Shown: positions 1 to 9,643, counted from the first letter of the stretch. The stretch: 34,874 bases of DNA from Octadecabacter sp. (GCA_017886375.1 JAGGNB010000081.1:87501-122374), one strand, 5' to 3'. The notes: generated by a model from the letters alone, not told the origin. Numbers and translations: made by a program.

Positions 1-1692
<1,692 letters not shown>

Positions 1693-1810
1693 TCCAGTAG
1701 AAGCAAGGCATCGCGTCTTACCACAGGTAAGCGCAATGGGTTGTTATACTAGACAATGAAGTCATACACATACCACGAACTAGATGTACTGACTTGGACG
1801 CTTGATATGT

Positions 1811-1840
1811 ACGTCATTTTGTCGAAAGACAATTTGACGC
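1811..1840 (+). other. Hairpin in the 23S-5S spacer
   Basis: A TTGTC stem closed by a GAAA tetraloop (core 1819-1832) sits in the 23S-5S spacer, with further imperfect pairing of flanking cgtca and tgacg. It probably folds in the precursor rRNA and may take part in processing. The spacer (about 1693-1857) contains no tRNA gene. Confidence 0.5.
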
Positions 1841-1990
1841 TTGGAATTCTTTTCTTGGTTTGGTGGTCATAGCACGAGTGAAACACCTGGCTCCATTCCG
1901 AACCCAGTCGTTAAGCACCGTTGCGCTGATGGTACTGCGTCTTAAGACGTGGGAGAGTAAGTCACTGCCAAACCTAGTAAAGAATTCCAA
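1841..1990 (+). other. Long-range processing stem bracketing 5S rRNA
   Basis: The 12 bases at 1841-1852 (ttggaattcttt) are the exact reverse complement of the 12 bases at 1979-1990 (aaagaattccaa), so the precursor can form a perfect 12-bp stem with the 5S rRNA in its loop. Such stems are the usual RNase III/RNase E entry structures that release pre-5S rRNA. The pairing is seen directly. The processing role is inferred. Confidence 0.7.
1858..1974 (+). rRNA. rrf: 5S ribosomal RNA
   Basis: The 117-nt 5S rRNA has the typical alphaproteobacterial start gtttggtggtcatagc, the central ccattccgaaccc segment, and the 3' strand aagtcactgccaaacc, which pairs with the 5' end. It follows the 23S gene by about 165 bases. 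It is the last RNA of this operon: many Rhodobacterales rRNA operons carry an initiator tRNA after 5S, but none is visible here before the terminator. Ends are placed by the terminal helix. Confidence 0.95.
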
Positions 1991-2031
1991 TATTAAGCGA
2001 TTGTATCTCTCATTCGATGATCAATAACACC

Positions 2032-2055
2032 AAGCCGCCCCAAAGGGCGGCTTTC
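2032..2055 (+). terminator. Intrinsic terminator of the rRNA operon
   Basis: A perfect 9-bp GC-rich stem, aagccgccc (2032-2040) with gggcggctt (2045-2053), encloses the loop caaa and is followed by a short T-containing tail. It lies about 58 bases after the 5S rRNA and is the natural end of the rRNA transcript. Confidence 0.85.
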
Positions 2056-2516
2056 GTGTGACAAAATCCAACATGAAATAAAACTCTCTTAAAGAACTCA
2101 CAGAGAGTTCAAAAAAACATGACGTTATGTGAATGACGACAAGATCACATAACAAACCATGACGTTGAAAATGACGGATTGATGATACTTTTGAAAGGTA
2201 TCGTGGTTCCTAATCCGCTGGTCGCCTGACGGAGTGTGCGATTGTAGAACCGTCGACGTTGCCCACTGTTAAATCGTTTCGTGTTGCTGTTTTTAAGACT
2301 CATAAACAGCTTGAATTTGGGCACACAAAACGGCCGGCATTCCGGATTGCGGCCACAACGATCCGGAGTGTGATTGATAGGCGGCCTGAAGGTTAGCGTC
2401 CTTCGCACAGGCTTGTGGCTCAATTTTGGCACTTCAATTGCCGCCGCGTACATCTTACGGCCTAGATGTTATGATCTCTGAAGTTTGAAGCTCGTCCGCA
2501 TTTAGCTCGTTTGGTC
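2056..2516. other. Gene-poor stretch after the rRNA operon
   Basis: About 460 bases hold no gene I can support. A minus-strand open frame of 102 codons exists at 2145-2453, but it has an unusual composition (rich in Arg, Asn, Thr, Pro), no recognisable domain and no clear ribosome-binding site. The plus strand gives only short frames broken by stops. It may be eroded sequence. The next gene, the minus-strand sugar dehydrogenase, ends at 2517. Confidence 0.5.
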
Positions 2517-3587
2517 CTAATTGCCACGGATCAACCGCAGCAACCGCGCATTGCTCCCGTCTTCGAGAAGGTAAACCTGTCCATCGACATCAGTCGCCAC
2601 ATCGCGAATGCGGTGCCCAATGTCCCAACGGTCAACCTCGCGCGCCGTGTTGCCGCTGATCTCGACACGGACTAACGCTTGCGACGCAAGGCCCCCCAAC
2701 AGCAAACTTCCCTGCCATTCAGGAAAGACCAAGCCATCATAATAGATCATGCCAGCTGGGGCGATGATCGGTGTCCACTCAAGAAGTGGCGGGGTAAACT
2801 CGGGCCGACTGGCATGATTGGGGATGGCGCGACCGCTGTATTGTCGGCCCTCTGACACCAGCGGCCAGCCGTAATTCTGGCCCACTACGATCATGTTCAA
2901 TTCATCGCCGCCACGCGGGCCCATTTCGTGCGACCAAAGCCTGCCGGTTCCGTCGAACGTAAGGCCGTAGGGATTTCTGTGGCCAGAGGTCCAGACTTCG
3001 GGCGCATTAGGAAAGGGGTTGCCGCTGGCAGGCGCGCCGTCAGCCATCAGACGGAGGATCTTACCCCGACCGTCACCCAACACTTGTGCCGGGTCACCCA
3101 ACTGGCGATCACCGCTGGTCACAAACAAATGGCCATCCGGGCCAAAGGCGATCATTGCGCCCGGATGGCCGCTTCCGCCCATGGGTTCGGCGCGCCAAAT
3201 TATTTGTAAATCGTCAAGCCGCGGACCGGCCAGGTCCAGCCGCCCACGTCCAAGGTGCAACGCGCCCCCGTTGGTGCCATCGACCCACGTCAGATACACC
3301 AACCCTGAGGTTTCGAAATCTGGTGCCAAAGCCACATCGTGCAAGCCCACTTGCCCGTCAACCGTCACGCTTGGCGCACCCTCAATCGTCCGCACCTCGC
3401 CCGTGGCCGAGACATAGGCCAGACGGCCAGCCTTTTCCGTCACAAGAAATCCGCCTTGCGGTAACACCGCCATGGCCCAAGGCTGGTCAAATGTCGCGAT
3501 CTGCTCAAACTCAAGCGGAGTTTGGGCAATGGCACTTGCACTTGAGGCGAGGAATATCACGACAGTCGCTAAGATTTCTCTGATCAT
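2517..3587 (-). CDS. Periplasmic PQQ-dependent sugar dehydrogenase family protein
   Basis: This 356-aa protein belongs to the soluble aldose/glucose dehydrogenase beta-propeller family (E. coli YliI/Asd type), whose members oxidise sugars in the periplasm with PQQ and calcium. The ATG at 3587 is chosen because AAGGAG lies six bases upstream and the product starts with a Sec signal (hydrophobic residues 5-21, likely cleavage after AIAQ). Family motifs follow in order: GLHDVALAPDF (about 81-91), SGHPGAMIAFGPDG, a SGHRNPYGLTFD segment leading into MGPRGGDELN, then NYGWPLVS, and a final propeller blade. The frame stays open 61 codons upstream, but that extension lacks family features. The true substrate cannot be read from sequence. 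No PQQ synthesis genes are nearby, and the gene stands alone. Confidence 0.88.
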   Translation of the reverse strand: MIREILATVVIFLASSASAIAQTPLEFEQIATFDQPWAMAVLPQGGFLVTEKAGRLAYVSATGEVRTIEGAPSVTVDGQVGLHDVALAPDFETSGLVYLTWVDGTNGGALHLGRGRLDLAGPRLDDLQIIWRAEPMGGSGHPGAMIAFGPDGHLFVTSGDRQLGDPAQVLGDGRGKILRLMADGAPASGNPFPNAPEVWTSGHRNPYGLTFDGTGRLWSHEMGPRGGDELNMIVVGQNYGWPLVSEGRQYSGRAIPNHASRPEFTPPLLEWTPIIAPAGMIYYDGLVFPEWQGSLLLGGLASQALVRVEISGNTAREVDRWDIGHRIRDVATDVDGQVYLLEDGSNARLLRLIRGN

Positions 3588-3772
3588 GGCATGCTCCTTG
3601 TTTGTAGTTGAAGACGTAAGGCGCAACTCGGCCCAAACAAGCCAAAGGGCGTCGGAACTTAGCGCTTGAGTCCAAAGGTACATGATTTCTGGAATGCGAT
3701 GAAGATCAGCTTGTGAACCCTCATTATTAGTTTGTGCCACAAGGCATGCGATTTGGCATAGATTCCCCAAGG

Positions 3773-4172
3773 TGGATTGGTGCTAGTTTCCTAGACGCCG
3801 GTCATTCTCTGCTGTTTCGTTTCATAGTCAACTGGCGACAACATGCCGTGGGTGGTGTGCTTGCGTGTCGGGTTGTAAAACATCTCGATGTAATCGAACA
3901 CATCTTGCCGTGCTGCAGCACGTGTCAGATATGTCCGCCGCCTGATCCGTTCCCGTTTCAAAAGCTGGAAGAAGCTTTCTGCCACGGCATTATCATGGCA
4001 ATTCCCACGTCCATTGCCCGGCAGGCGATTGCTTTGCAATCTGCCGAGAGGGGGGGCAGCTTGCGATATCCATAGACCTTGCCGCTGTCAGTCCACGCCT
4101 GATGGATCAGTTCCGTCTGGCGCGCATCTTCAAGGGCACGCTGACTTAACGGCTCTTTAAGCCATGCATAGC
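3773..4172 (-). mobile_element. IS3-family insertion sequence remnant with internally deleted orfB
   Basis: Two pieces of an IS3-family OrfB transposase lie on the minus strand in different frames. The N-terminal piece (about 4170 down to 4060) reads YAWLKEPLSQRALEDARQ and then GKVYGYRKL, the OrfB N-terminal helical region. The C-terminal piece (about 4030 to 3791) reads GRGNCHDNAVAESFF followed by LKRER, which carries the last acidic residue of the DDE triad, and ends with HGMLSPVDYE. The roughly 110 codons normally between them, with the first two catalytic Asp residues, are gone, as are orfA and the start of orfB. Plus-strand tggattggtgctagtttcct at 3773 looks like a family-type terminal repeat, so the left end is placed there tentatively. 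The element cannot transpose. Confidence 0.8.
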
Positions 4173-4192
4173 TTATACTAATCTCCGTCTGA

Positions 4193-4405
4193 GTGTTTGC
4201 CCAAGCCACGCAGTTCTGCTTTTTGTGTGCGCACCGCTTTGGTCAGGCAGGGTTCTTGGCGGTGTTATCCTACGCGAGATTGGTGTTTCTGAGGACGGTT
4301 GGCTATCTGGTCTTTGATGATCTGCCGCAACCGGGTTTCTGGGTTGGCGTGATCTTAATTCTTGCCGCCACAAATTGGATCGTTTTGCAGTGCCGCGCAG
4401 CCTAA
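4193..4405 (+). pseudogene. C-terminal stump of a DMT/EamA-family permease
   Basis: The last 70 codons read as the C-terminal end of a drug/metabolite transporter: HRFGQAGFLAVLSYARLVF, then GYLVFDDLPQPGFWVGVIL, then a final hydrophobic helix and a stop. Whole members are about 280-300 aa with ten helices, so only the last two or so helices remain. An in-frame stop lies immediately upstream (4190-4192), and the IS3 remnant begins within about 20 bases. The simplest reading is that the insertion sequence cut the permease gene and both parts later decayed. I could not find the N-terminal half on the other side of the element. The fragment has no start of its own and is not expected to work. Confidence 0.65.
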
Positions 4406-4502
4406 TGCACAAAATTTGCGCAACATAGTCATGCGCCTTGAAAGTGTTTGTCACTTCCCTAGAGTGATGCACGCAACAATGGACCCATGGGAGGACTTAA
4501 CT

Positions 4503-5462
4503 ATGAAATTTTTTAAAACACTCGCGGCTGCAACGCTGGTTGTAGCGGCGCCCGCCTTTGCGCAGGAGCAGCTTTCGGTCGCCACTGGCGGAACTGGCGG
4601 CGTCTATTATCCAATGGGCGGCGGTCTTGCTGAGATCATCAACAACCATGTCGACGGTTATGCAGCGACTGCCGAAGTCACCGGCGCGTCGGTCGAAAAC
4701 ATGGGCCTGATTGCGACGGGAGATGCGGACGTCGCGTTGGCGTTGGCGGATACGGTCCTGCAAGCCTATGAGGGCTCTGGCCGATTTGAAGGTCAGCAAT
4801 TGCCAATGGTCCGCGCGATCGGCGTTGCCTATGCCAACATGGTGCAGATCGTGACATTGGACGGCAGTGGCATCAATTCGCTTGAAGACATGGTCGGCAA
4901 GCGCATTTCAATCGGCGCACCGGGTTCGGGCACAGAGGTGAATGCCGAACAAATCCTGTCAGCCAATGGCATTTCCTACGATGACATCGATGAGCAGCGC
5001 CTCAACTTCAACGAAACCGCAGATGCGCTGGCGAACGGCGATATCGACGCGGGCTTCTGGTCGGTTGGCGCGCCGACGTCGTCGATCCTGAACCTTGCGA
5101 CGACAAACAACATCGTGATGATTGAACTTGGTGCGGATGAGCTGGCAGCGGCTGATGCGGCCAATCCGGTCTTTGCCGTGACGACGCTTGTGGGCGGCAC
5201 ATATACTGGTGTGGACATGGATATTTCCGTGATCGGTGTGCCAAACGTTTTGGTCGTATCGTCGGAAATGTCGGACGATCTAGCCTATGCGATCACCAGT
5301 GCGATGTTTGAAAATATCGCGGAACTTCAGGCAGTTCACCCTGCTGCAAATCAGACAACAGTCGAACTGGCTTTGTCCGCATCACCGATCCCACTGCACC
5401 CCGGTGCGATCCGCTACTTTGAGGAAATCGGTGCGACGGTTCCTGACGCCCTGCGTCCGTGA
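4503..5462 (+). CDS. TAXI-family TRAP transporter solute-binding protein
   Basis: The 319-aa periplasmic binding protein of a TRAP transporter belongs to the TAXI (TRAP-associated extracytoplasmic immunogenic) branch. The ATG at 4503 follows GGAGGA (4489-4494) by eight bases and opens a clear Sec signal (MKFFKTLAAATLVVAAPAFA, then QEQ). The mature start LSVATGGTGGVYYPMGG is the TAXI family signature, and GKRISIGAPGSGTEVNA lies mid-protein. The frame is open further upstream, but that part is not a signal peptide. The gene heads a three-gene operon and overlaps the DUF1850 gene by four bases. TAXI substrates are poorly known (some take up glutamate or 2-oxoglutarate), and nothing here settles the ligand. 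Confidence 0.93.
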   Translation: MKFFKTLAAATLVVAAPAFAQEQLSVATGGTGGVYYPMGGGLAEIINNHVDGYAATAEVTGASVENMGLIATGDADVALALADTVLQAYEGSGRFEGQQLPMVRAIGVAYANMVQIVTLDGSGINSLEDMVGKRISIGAPGSGTEVNAEQILSANGISYDDIDEQRLNFNETADALANGDIDAGFWSVGAPTSSILNLATTNNIVMIELGADELAAADAANPVFAVTTLVGGTYTGVDMDISVIGVPNVLVVSSEMSDDLAYAITSAMFENIAELQAVHPAANQTTVELALSASPIPLHPGAIRYFEEIGATVPDALRP

Positions 5463-5926
5463 CGCAATCTATGGGAGGGGGGCTTTGTGCCCTCCTCCTG
5501 ACTATTTCTGCGACAGTTGCTCAATCAGGCAGCCTGATCGCGACCCAAGTGGACACTGACACGGTTCTTGCGGTGTTTGACGTGCCCGAAGGGTCTGGTT
5601 GGTGTGTGCTTTGGCATCACTCTGTCCAAGGGTTCGAGGTGGCGGATTGTTATGAAAACCGCGATGGCAGAATGGTTTTGGTCCGCACTCACCAGCCGGA
5701 TTTTGCGGCCGGGCTTGGCCATATTCCGGGCCGCGGCGTGCAAATGTCGGACGGACAAGGCGGGTATTGGATCGAAGACATTGATGAACCCGTGCCAAAC
5801 AACGCCTATATCCTGCGCCCCGGTGCGGGCTTTGTAGATCACCGAATTCGCGCGAACGGGATGGAAATCTCGCTCTCGGCGCTTGCACCGCGCGCGCGTG
5901 TGCGGATCGCTTTGACAGGGAACTGA
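5459..5926 (+). CDS. DUF1850 domain protein of the TAXI-TRAP operon
   Basis: This 155-aa protein is of the DUF1850 type, typically encoded beside fused TAXI-TRAP permeases. Residues about 5-22 form a short hydrophobic segment compatible with export, followed by a beta-rich domain with VLWHHSVQGFEVADCYE, the family core in which the H-S motif is conserved. The GTG at 5459 overlaps the binding-protein stop as GTGA, the usual sign of translational coupling. An ATG at 5471 is an alternative that would still keep the signal. The permease gene starts five bases after this stop. The molecular role of DUF1850 is unknown; conserved linkage suggests it assists the transporter in the periplasm. Confidence 0.85.
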   Translation: MTQSMGGGLCALLLTISATVAQSGSLIATQVDTDTVLAVFDVPEGSGWCVLWHHSVQGFEVADCYENRDGRMVLVRTHQPDFAAGLGHIPGRGVQMSDGQGGYWIEDIDEPVPNNAYILRPGAGFVDHRIRANGMEISLSALAPRARVRIALTGN

Positions 5927-5931
5927 TCGAT

Positions 5932-7926
5932 ATGACGACCGAACTTGCCGAACGCCCACCAATGCCGCAACCGACCATCGCGACGCCGCACATCCTGCTG
6001 CGGGTTATCGCTGTCGTCGGTATAGCGCTGTCCCTGTTCCAGCTTTACGCGGCGGGCGTGCAGCCCCTTGGCTTGTTTTTCCAGCGTCCGATCCATTTGG
6101 GATTTGTCTTGGTGCTGTGCTTTTTGATCTATCCGGTCTTTGGTCAGAACCGCGCACGCGGCGCCCTTGGGTGGGCTATCGACGGCGGACTTATCATTTG
6201 CGCAGTGCTGGTTGGCGGTTGGGTGCCAATCAACATCGACATTATCGCCAACGCGATCTTCCCGCGTCAGATTGACGTCTTTGTCGGAATTATCACAACA
6301 CTTATCGTGCTTGAAGGCGCGCGGCGCGCTGTCGGCCTCGGTATGACGATCATCGGGGCGGCGTTTATCGTCTATGCCTTTGCGGGCAGTCGCGGAGAGT
6401 TGCCGTTTCTTGCCGATTGGATGCCGGGTATCCTTAATCATCGGGGCTATTCGCTTGATCGGCTGGCGAGCCAGCTGACCCTTGGCGCCGAAGGCATCTT
6501 TGGTCTGCCGCTTGGCGTTGCGGCCACATTTATTTTTGTCTTCGTTCTGTTTGGCGCGTTTCTAGAAGTCACGGGCGCGGGCAAATTCTTTATCGATCTG
6601 GCCTATGCATCAACGGGGCGCCAGCGCGGCGGTCCGGCCAAGGCCGCTGTGATCGCATCTGCGGGCATGGGGTCAATCAGCGGATCGGCGATTGCCAATG
6701 TGGTGACCACGGGGGCGTTTACGATCCCGTTGATGAAACGCCTTGGCTACACGCCAGCGCAGGCGGGCGGGATCGAGGCCGCGGCGTCAACTGGCGGGCA
6801 GATCATGCCGCCGCTTATGGGCGCGGGCGCGTTCCTGATTTCCGAATTCACGCAGGTTCCCTACGTCGACATCGTGATCGTGTCGATTTTTCCGGCCTTT
6901 CTGTACTTTGGCGCGGTCTATCTGTTGGTCCACATTGCGGCCGTAAAGCAGGGCATGACCGGATTGTCGCGCGATCAATTGCCAAAAGTGCGCGCCGTTA
7001 TGGCGGATGGCTGGCATTTCCTGTTGCCGCTGGTGGCGCTCGTGTGGTTGCTGGTTGCCGGATATTCACCAATGCGTGTCGGGTTCTATGCAATTCTGTC
7101 GGTGATTGCGGCAGCATCGGCCCGTGCGTTGTGGCGTTACGGGACTGATCGACCAACGATGGATGGTCTTATCGCGCTGTGTAAGCGAGGCCTGTCATTA
7201 ACGGCGCAAGCGATGGAACTGGGCGCGCGCAATGCGGTCGCGGTGTCGATGGCCTGCGCTGTGGCTGGCATTATCGTCGGCGTTGTCGGCTTGACCGGAT
7301 TGGGGTTGAAATTTTCGTCGATGATGATCGCGTTTTCGGGCGGCAACATCGTGTTGGCGCTGATCCTCGTGCTTTTGGCAAGCCTGATCCTTGGCATGGG
7401 CCTGCCCGTGACGGCCGCCTATATCGTGCTGATCATCCTAGTGGGTCCTGCGTTGACATCAGAATTTGGCATCCCGCTTTTGATCGCGCATTTGGTGGTG
7501 TTCTGGTATTCGCAAGACAGCAACGTGACGCCACCTGTGGCCTTAGCGGCCTTTGCGGGGGCGGCGATTTCAGGGTCCAAACCGTTGGAAACCAGTATCC
7601 AGTCGTGGAAATTCGCCAAGGGTCTGTATCTGATCCCGCTGTTTATGGTGTTCAACGAAAGCATCATTCTTGGGGGGCCGATACCGTTGGTGGTCTGGAA
7701 CGGGTTCCTCGCCATCGTCGCGCTGACTGCTTTCGCGGCCTGCCTAGAAGGGTTCTTGTTCGCGCCGATCAACATGTTGCATAGGCTTATCATCGTACCG
7801 GGTGTGGTTGCGGTGTTCTGGCCCGATCTGCTGATTGAAGGCGTCGGCGCTGCCGTCTTGATTTTTGTGCTGGGCCTGAATTGGGCCAAAGGCCGACGGG
7901 AGCGGTCTGCACTAGACTTGGCGTAG
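5932..7926 (+). CDS. TRAP transporter fused permease, 4TM/12TM (DctQM-type)
   Basis: This 664-aa integral membrane protein fuses the small (DctQ-like) and large (DctM-like) TRAP subunits, as is normal in the TAXI branch. The N-terminal 170 or so residues hold about four helices. The rest has the DctM fold with SAGMGSISGSAIANVVTTGA, then EAAASTGGQIMPPLMGAGAF near 280-300, and the second repeat with LGMGLPVTAAYIVL and DSNVTPPVALAAFAGAAISG near 520-550. The pseudo-repeat and the Gly/Ala/Pro-rich re-entrant hairpins are those that bind sodium and substrate in this family. It is encoded five bases after the DUF1850 gene and is driven by the sodium gradient. It is the last gene of the operon, facing the convergent Hsp70-like gene 27 bases away. 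Confidence 0.94.
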   Translation: MTTELAERPPMPQPTIATPHILLRVIAVVGIALSLFQLYAAGVQPLGLFFQRPIHLGFVLVLCFLIYPVFGQNRARGALGWAIDGGLIICAVLVGGWVPINIDIIANAIFPRQIDVFVGIITTLIVLEGARRAVGLGMTIIGAAFIVYAFAGSRGELPFLADWMPGILNHRGYSLDRLASQLTLGAEGIFGLPLGVAATFIFVFVLFGAFLEVTGAGKFFIDLAYASTGRQRGGPAKAAVIASAGMGSISGSAIANVVTTGAFTIPLMKRLGYTPAQAGGIEAAASTGGQIMPPLMGAGAFLISEFTQVPYVDIVIVSIFPAFLYFGAVYLLVHIAAVKQGMTGLSRDQLPKVRAVMADGWHFLLPLVALVWLLVAGYSPMRVGFYAILSVIAAASARALWRYGTDRPTMDGLIALCKRGLSLTAQAMELGARNAVAVSMACAVAGIIVGVVGLTGLGLKFSSMMIAFSGGNIVLALILVLLASLILGMGLPVTAAYIVLIILVGPALTSEFGIPLLIAHLVVFWYSQDSNVTPPVALAAFAGAAISGSKPLETSIQSWKFAKGLYLIPLFMVFNESIILGGPIPLVVWNGFLAIVALTAFAACLEGFLFAPINMLHRLIIVPGVVAVFWPDLLIEGVGAAVLIFVLGLNWAKGRRERSALDLA

Positions 7927-7953
7927 TGGCCGTACAGCCAACCAGACTGACCG

Positions 7954-9204
7954 CTATTTTTGCGCGGAGGCGAGCGCGAGCCCGTCTGCAACAGCCGAGA
8001 ACACTTCGGTGAAGGTGTGAGCGGCCTTTGGAAAGCGCATTTCCATTGTCGTCGTCACCATTTTCATCAGGCTGGACCCGCCGACGTAGATCACCCTGTC
8101 GATCCGCGCCGCGTCTAACCCCGCGAGGTCCAACGTCTCTTGCGCAGTCACAAGCAAGGTGGCCGCGTAGGGGGCGAGCACACTGCTGAGTGCCTCTGGA
8201 GAGAGGGGCGCGGACAAGCCCTTTTCTATATGGTTAAGGGCAATTAACGAATCGTCGCGCCCCGCGTTCGCGGCGATTTTGCCCTGTTCAACGGCAAACG
8301 CGACCTCATGGCCGAGTTCATGTTCCAGCACTGCAGCAAGGCGACCAAGTTTTTTGGGCTCAATCGCAAGGCGCAGCATTTCGTCAATCAATCGACGGGT
8401 TTGCGCGGTATAAAGGAACGGGATCTTTTCCCATGTCGCGAGATCGTTAAAAATCGCGCGTGGCACTGGCGTTGTGCCCGGCCCCATGACCTTGCGCAGC
8501 GCGCCGTCTTTGCCAAGCAAGGGCATCACACGATCAATGCTGATGGCGCGATCAAAATCGGTTCCGCCGACGCGCACCCCATGATTGGCGAGGATTTCGA
8601 CACCAGAATTGCCGGATCGAAACACGGAAAAATCCGATGTGCCGCCGCCAATATCGACGATCAAGCCGATTTCGCCCGCATTTTCTAACGCGCCGCTTGC
8701 GATTGCGGCGGCCTCGGGTTCATCAACGAACGAGACGTCTTTGAAACCGGCGGCGATGTAGCAAGCGTGCAAATCCGCTTCGGCCTGCGCTTCGCGTGGA
8801 TCACCAGTGGCATGGAAAACCACCGGTCGGCCACAAACAGCGCGATCAAACGTCAGGCCCGTCTCGGCCTCAGCCTGCATTTTGACGTGGCGCAAGAAGC
8901 GGGCAATGATGTCGACGAATGTCACACGCGCGTTCAGGATTTGGCGCGGTTGGTGCATCAATGTTGTGCCAAGAACGCGTTTGAGCGCCCGCATGAACCG
9001 CCCGTCATCCCCGTCGAGCAATGCCTGATTGGCCGCATGACCCATCAGGGTCTTGCGGGTTTCATAATCAAAGAAAAAAGTCGTCGGAAAGCTGGTTTGC
9101 CCGGGCGCGAGTTCAATCAACTGCGGCTTGCCGTTCAGCAAATAAGCAGCGCCCGTATTGGACGTGCCAAAGTCGATGCCCAAAGAATGGCTGTGCGGAC
9201 TCAT
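7954..9204 (-). CDS. Hsp70-family ATPase-only protein (YegD-like)
   Basis: This 416-aa protein has an actin/Hsp70 ATPase fold and is of the same general kind as E. coli YegD. Phosphate-1 GIDFGTSNTG is at residues 9-18, a connecting FVDEPEAAA and phosphate-2 IVDIGGGTSDFSV follow, then VGGTDFD, and an adenosine motif VIYVGGSS near the C-terminus. DnaK-type proteins have a further 230-residue peptide-binding domain that is absent here, so it is not a canonical chaperone; YegD proteins share this shape. The ATG at 9204 is preferred over a TTG six codons upstream because the nucleotide-binding motif follows directly, although the Shine-Dalgarno (ATAGG) is weak. It is transcribed away from the glycine cleavage operon. 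Its function is unknown. Confidence 0.88.
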   Translation of the reverse strand: MSPHSHSLGIDFGTSNTGAAYLLNGKPQLIELAPGQTSFPTTFFFDYETRKTLMGHAANQALLDGDDGRFMRALKRVLGTTLMHQPRQILNARVTFVDIIARFLRHVKMQAEAETGLTFDRAVCGRPVVFHATGDPREAQAEADLHACYIAAGFKDVSFVDEPEAAAIASGALENAGEIGLIVDIGGGTSDFSVFRSGNSGVEILANHGVRVGGTDFDRAISIDRVMPLLGKDGALRKVMGPGTTPVPRAIFNDLATWEKIPFLYTAQTRRLIDEMLRLAIEPKKLGRLAAVLEHELGHEVAFAVEQGKIAANAGRDDSLIALNHIEKGLSAPLSPEALSSVLAPYAATLLVTAQETLDLAGLDAARIDRVIYVGGSSLMKMVTTTMEMRFPKAAHTFTEVFSAVADGLALASAQK

Positions 9205-9384
9205 GGGGGAACCTATTGGCAATATATAAGAAGCGCGGACGGGTAAGTGCAGATGCTTCAGGCGTCAAGCCCCAAGGCAGACACGGGCTTGGATCATCAA
9301 GTTGCTGCTGCAATATGATCTAAAGGCTAAAACCGGTTCATTGTGCTTGCGTGCCTGCGACGGACGAGGCAAGTTCGTAACATT

Positions 9385-9552
9385 GACGTCGGGAGAACCA
9401 CTCATCTGGTGCCGAAGGAGCAACCGCCTCGGAAACTCTCAGGCCAACGGACCGATGTTGATACTAAACTCTGGAGAGTGGCACGTATAATTGTGCCCGC
9501 CGAAGGGATAGCAATCTCAGGCGCGCTAAAGTTGGCGCAAGGACAGAGGGGG
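9385..9552 (+). promoter_or_regulatory. Tandem glycine riboswitch (two aptamers)
   Basis: Two glycine aptamers follow each other in the gcvT leader. The first (about 9385-9458) has cgggagaacc, gccgaaggagcaa and ctctcaggcc, with its P1 closed by cgtcgg (9387-9392) and ccgatg (9452-9457, one G-U pair). The second (about 9467-9552) has ctctggagag, gccgaaggg, gcaatctcaggc and acagaggggg, with ctctg pairing with cagag. These conserved blocks and the position before gcvTHP identify the cooperative glycine riboswitch known to switch on glycine cleavage. Boundaries are approximate. A promoter should lie in 9205-9384, but I cannot name convincing -35/-10 boxes. Confidence 0.93.
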
Positions 9553-9594
9553 CATCATATGCGAGGGCTTTGGCCGTCGTACTGTCGTGATGCC
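9551..9594 (+). promoter_or_regulatory. Hairpin downstream of the glycine riboswitch
   Basis: ggcatca at 9551-9557 is the exact reverse complement of tgatgcc at 9588-9594, giving a 7-bp stem that starts at the 3' edge of the second aptamer. Its loop is about 30 bases. It could compete with the closing helix of aptamer two or just be part of a structured leader. No T-run follows, so it does not look like a transcription terminator. Confidence 0.45.
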
Positions 9595-9613
9595 GCAGGA
9601 ATATCAATTTTCC

Positions 9614-9643
9614 CATCGGCGAATATAAAAGAGGCCGCCGATG
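9614..9643 (+). promoter_or_regulatory. Hairpin enclosing the gcvT start codon (possible expression platform)
   Basis: catcggcg at 9614-9621 pairs perfectly with cgccgatg at 9636-9643. The last three bases of the 3' strand are the gcvT ATG (9641-9643), and the Shine-Dalgarno AAGAGG lies in the 14-base loop. The hairpin would therefore hold the start codon in a helix. This is what is expected of a translational control element behind a riboswitch that lacks a terminator. The pairing is seen directly. The regulatory role is inferred. Confidence 0.6.

Noticed and set aside
2145-2453. 102-codon minus-strand ORF after the rRNA operon
   Set aside because: No recognisable domain, odd composition and no clear Shine-Dalgarno; kept only as a note on the gene-poor stretch.
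5839-6441. 200-codon ORF antisense to the TRAP permease start
   Set aside because: Charged, repetitive composition typical of the complement of a membrane-protein gene.
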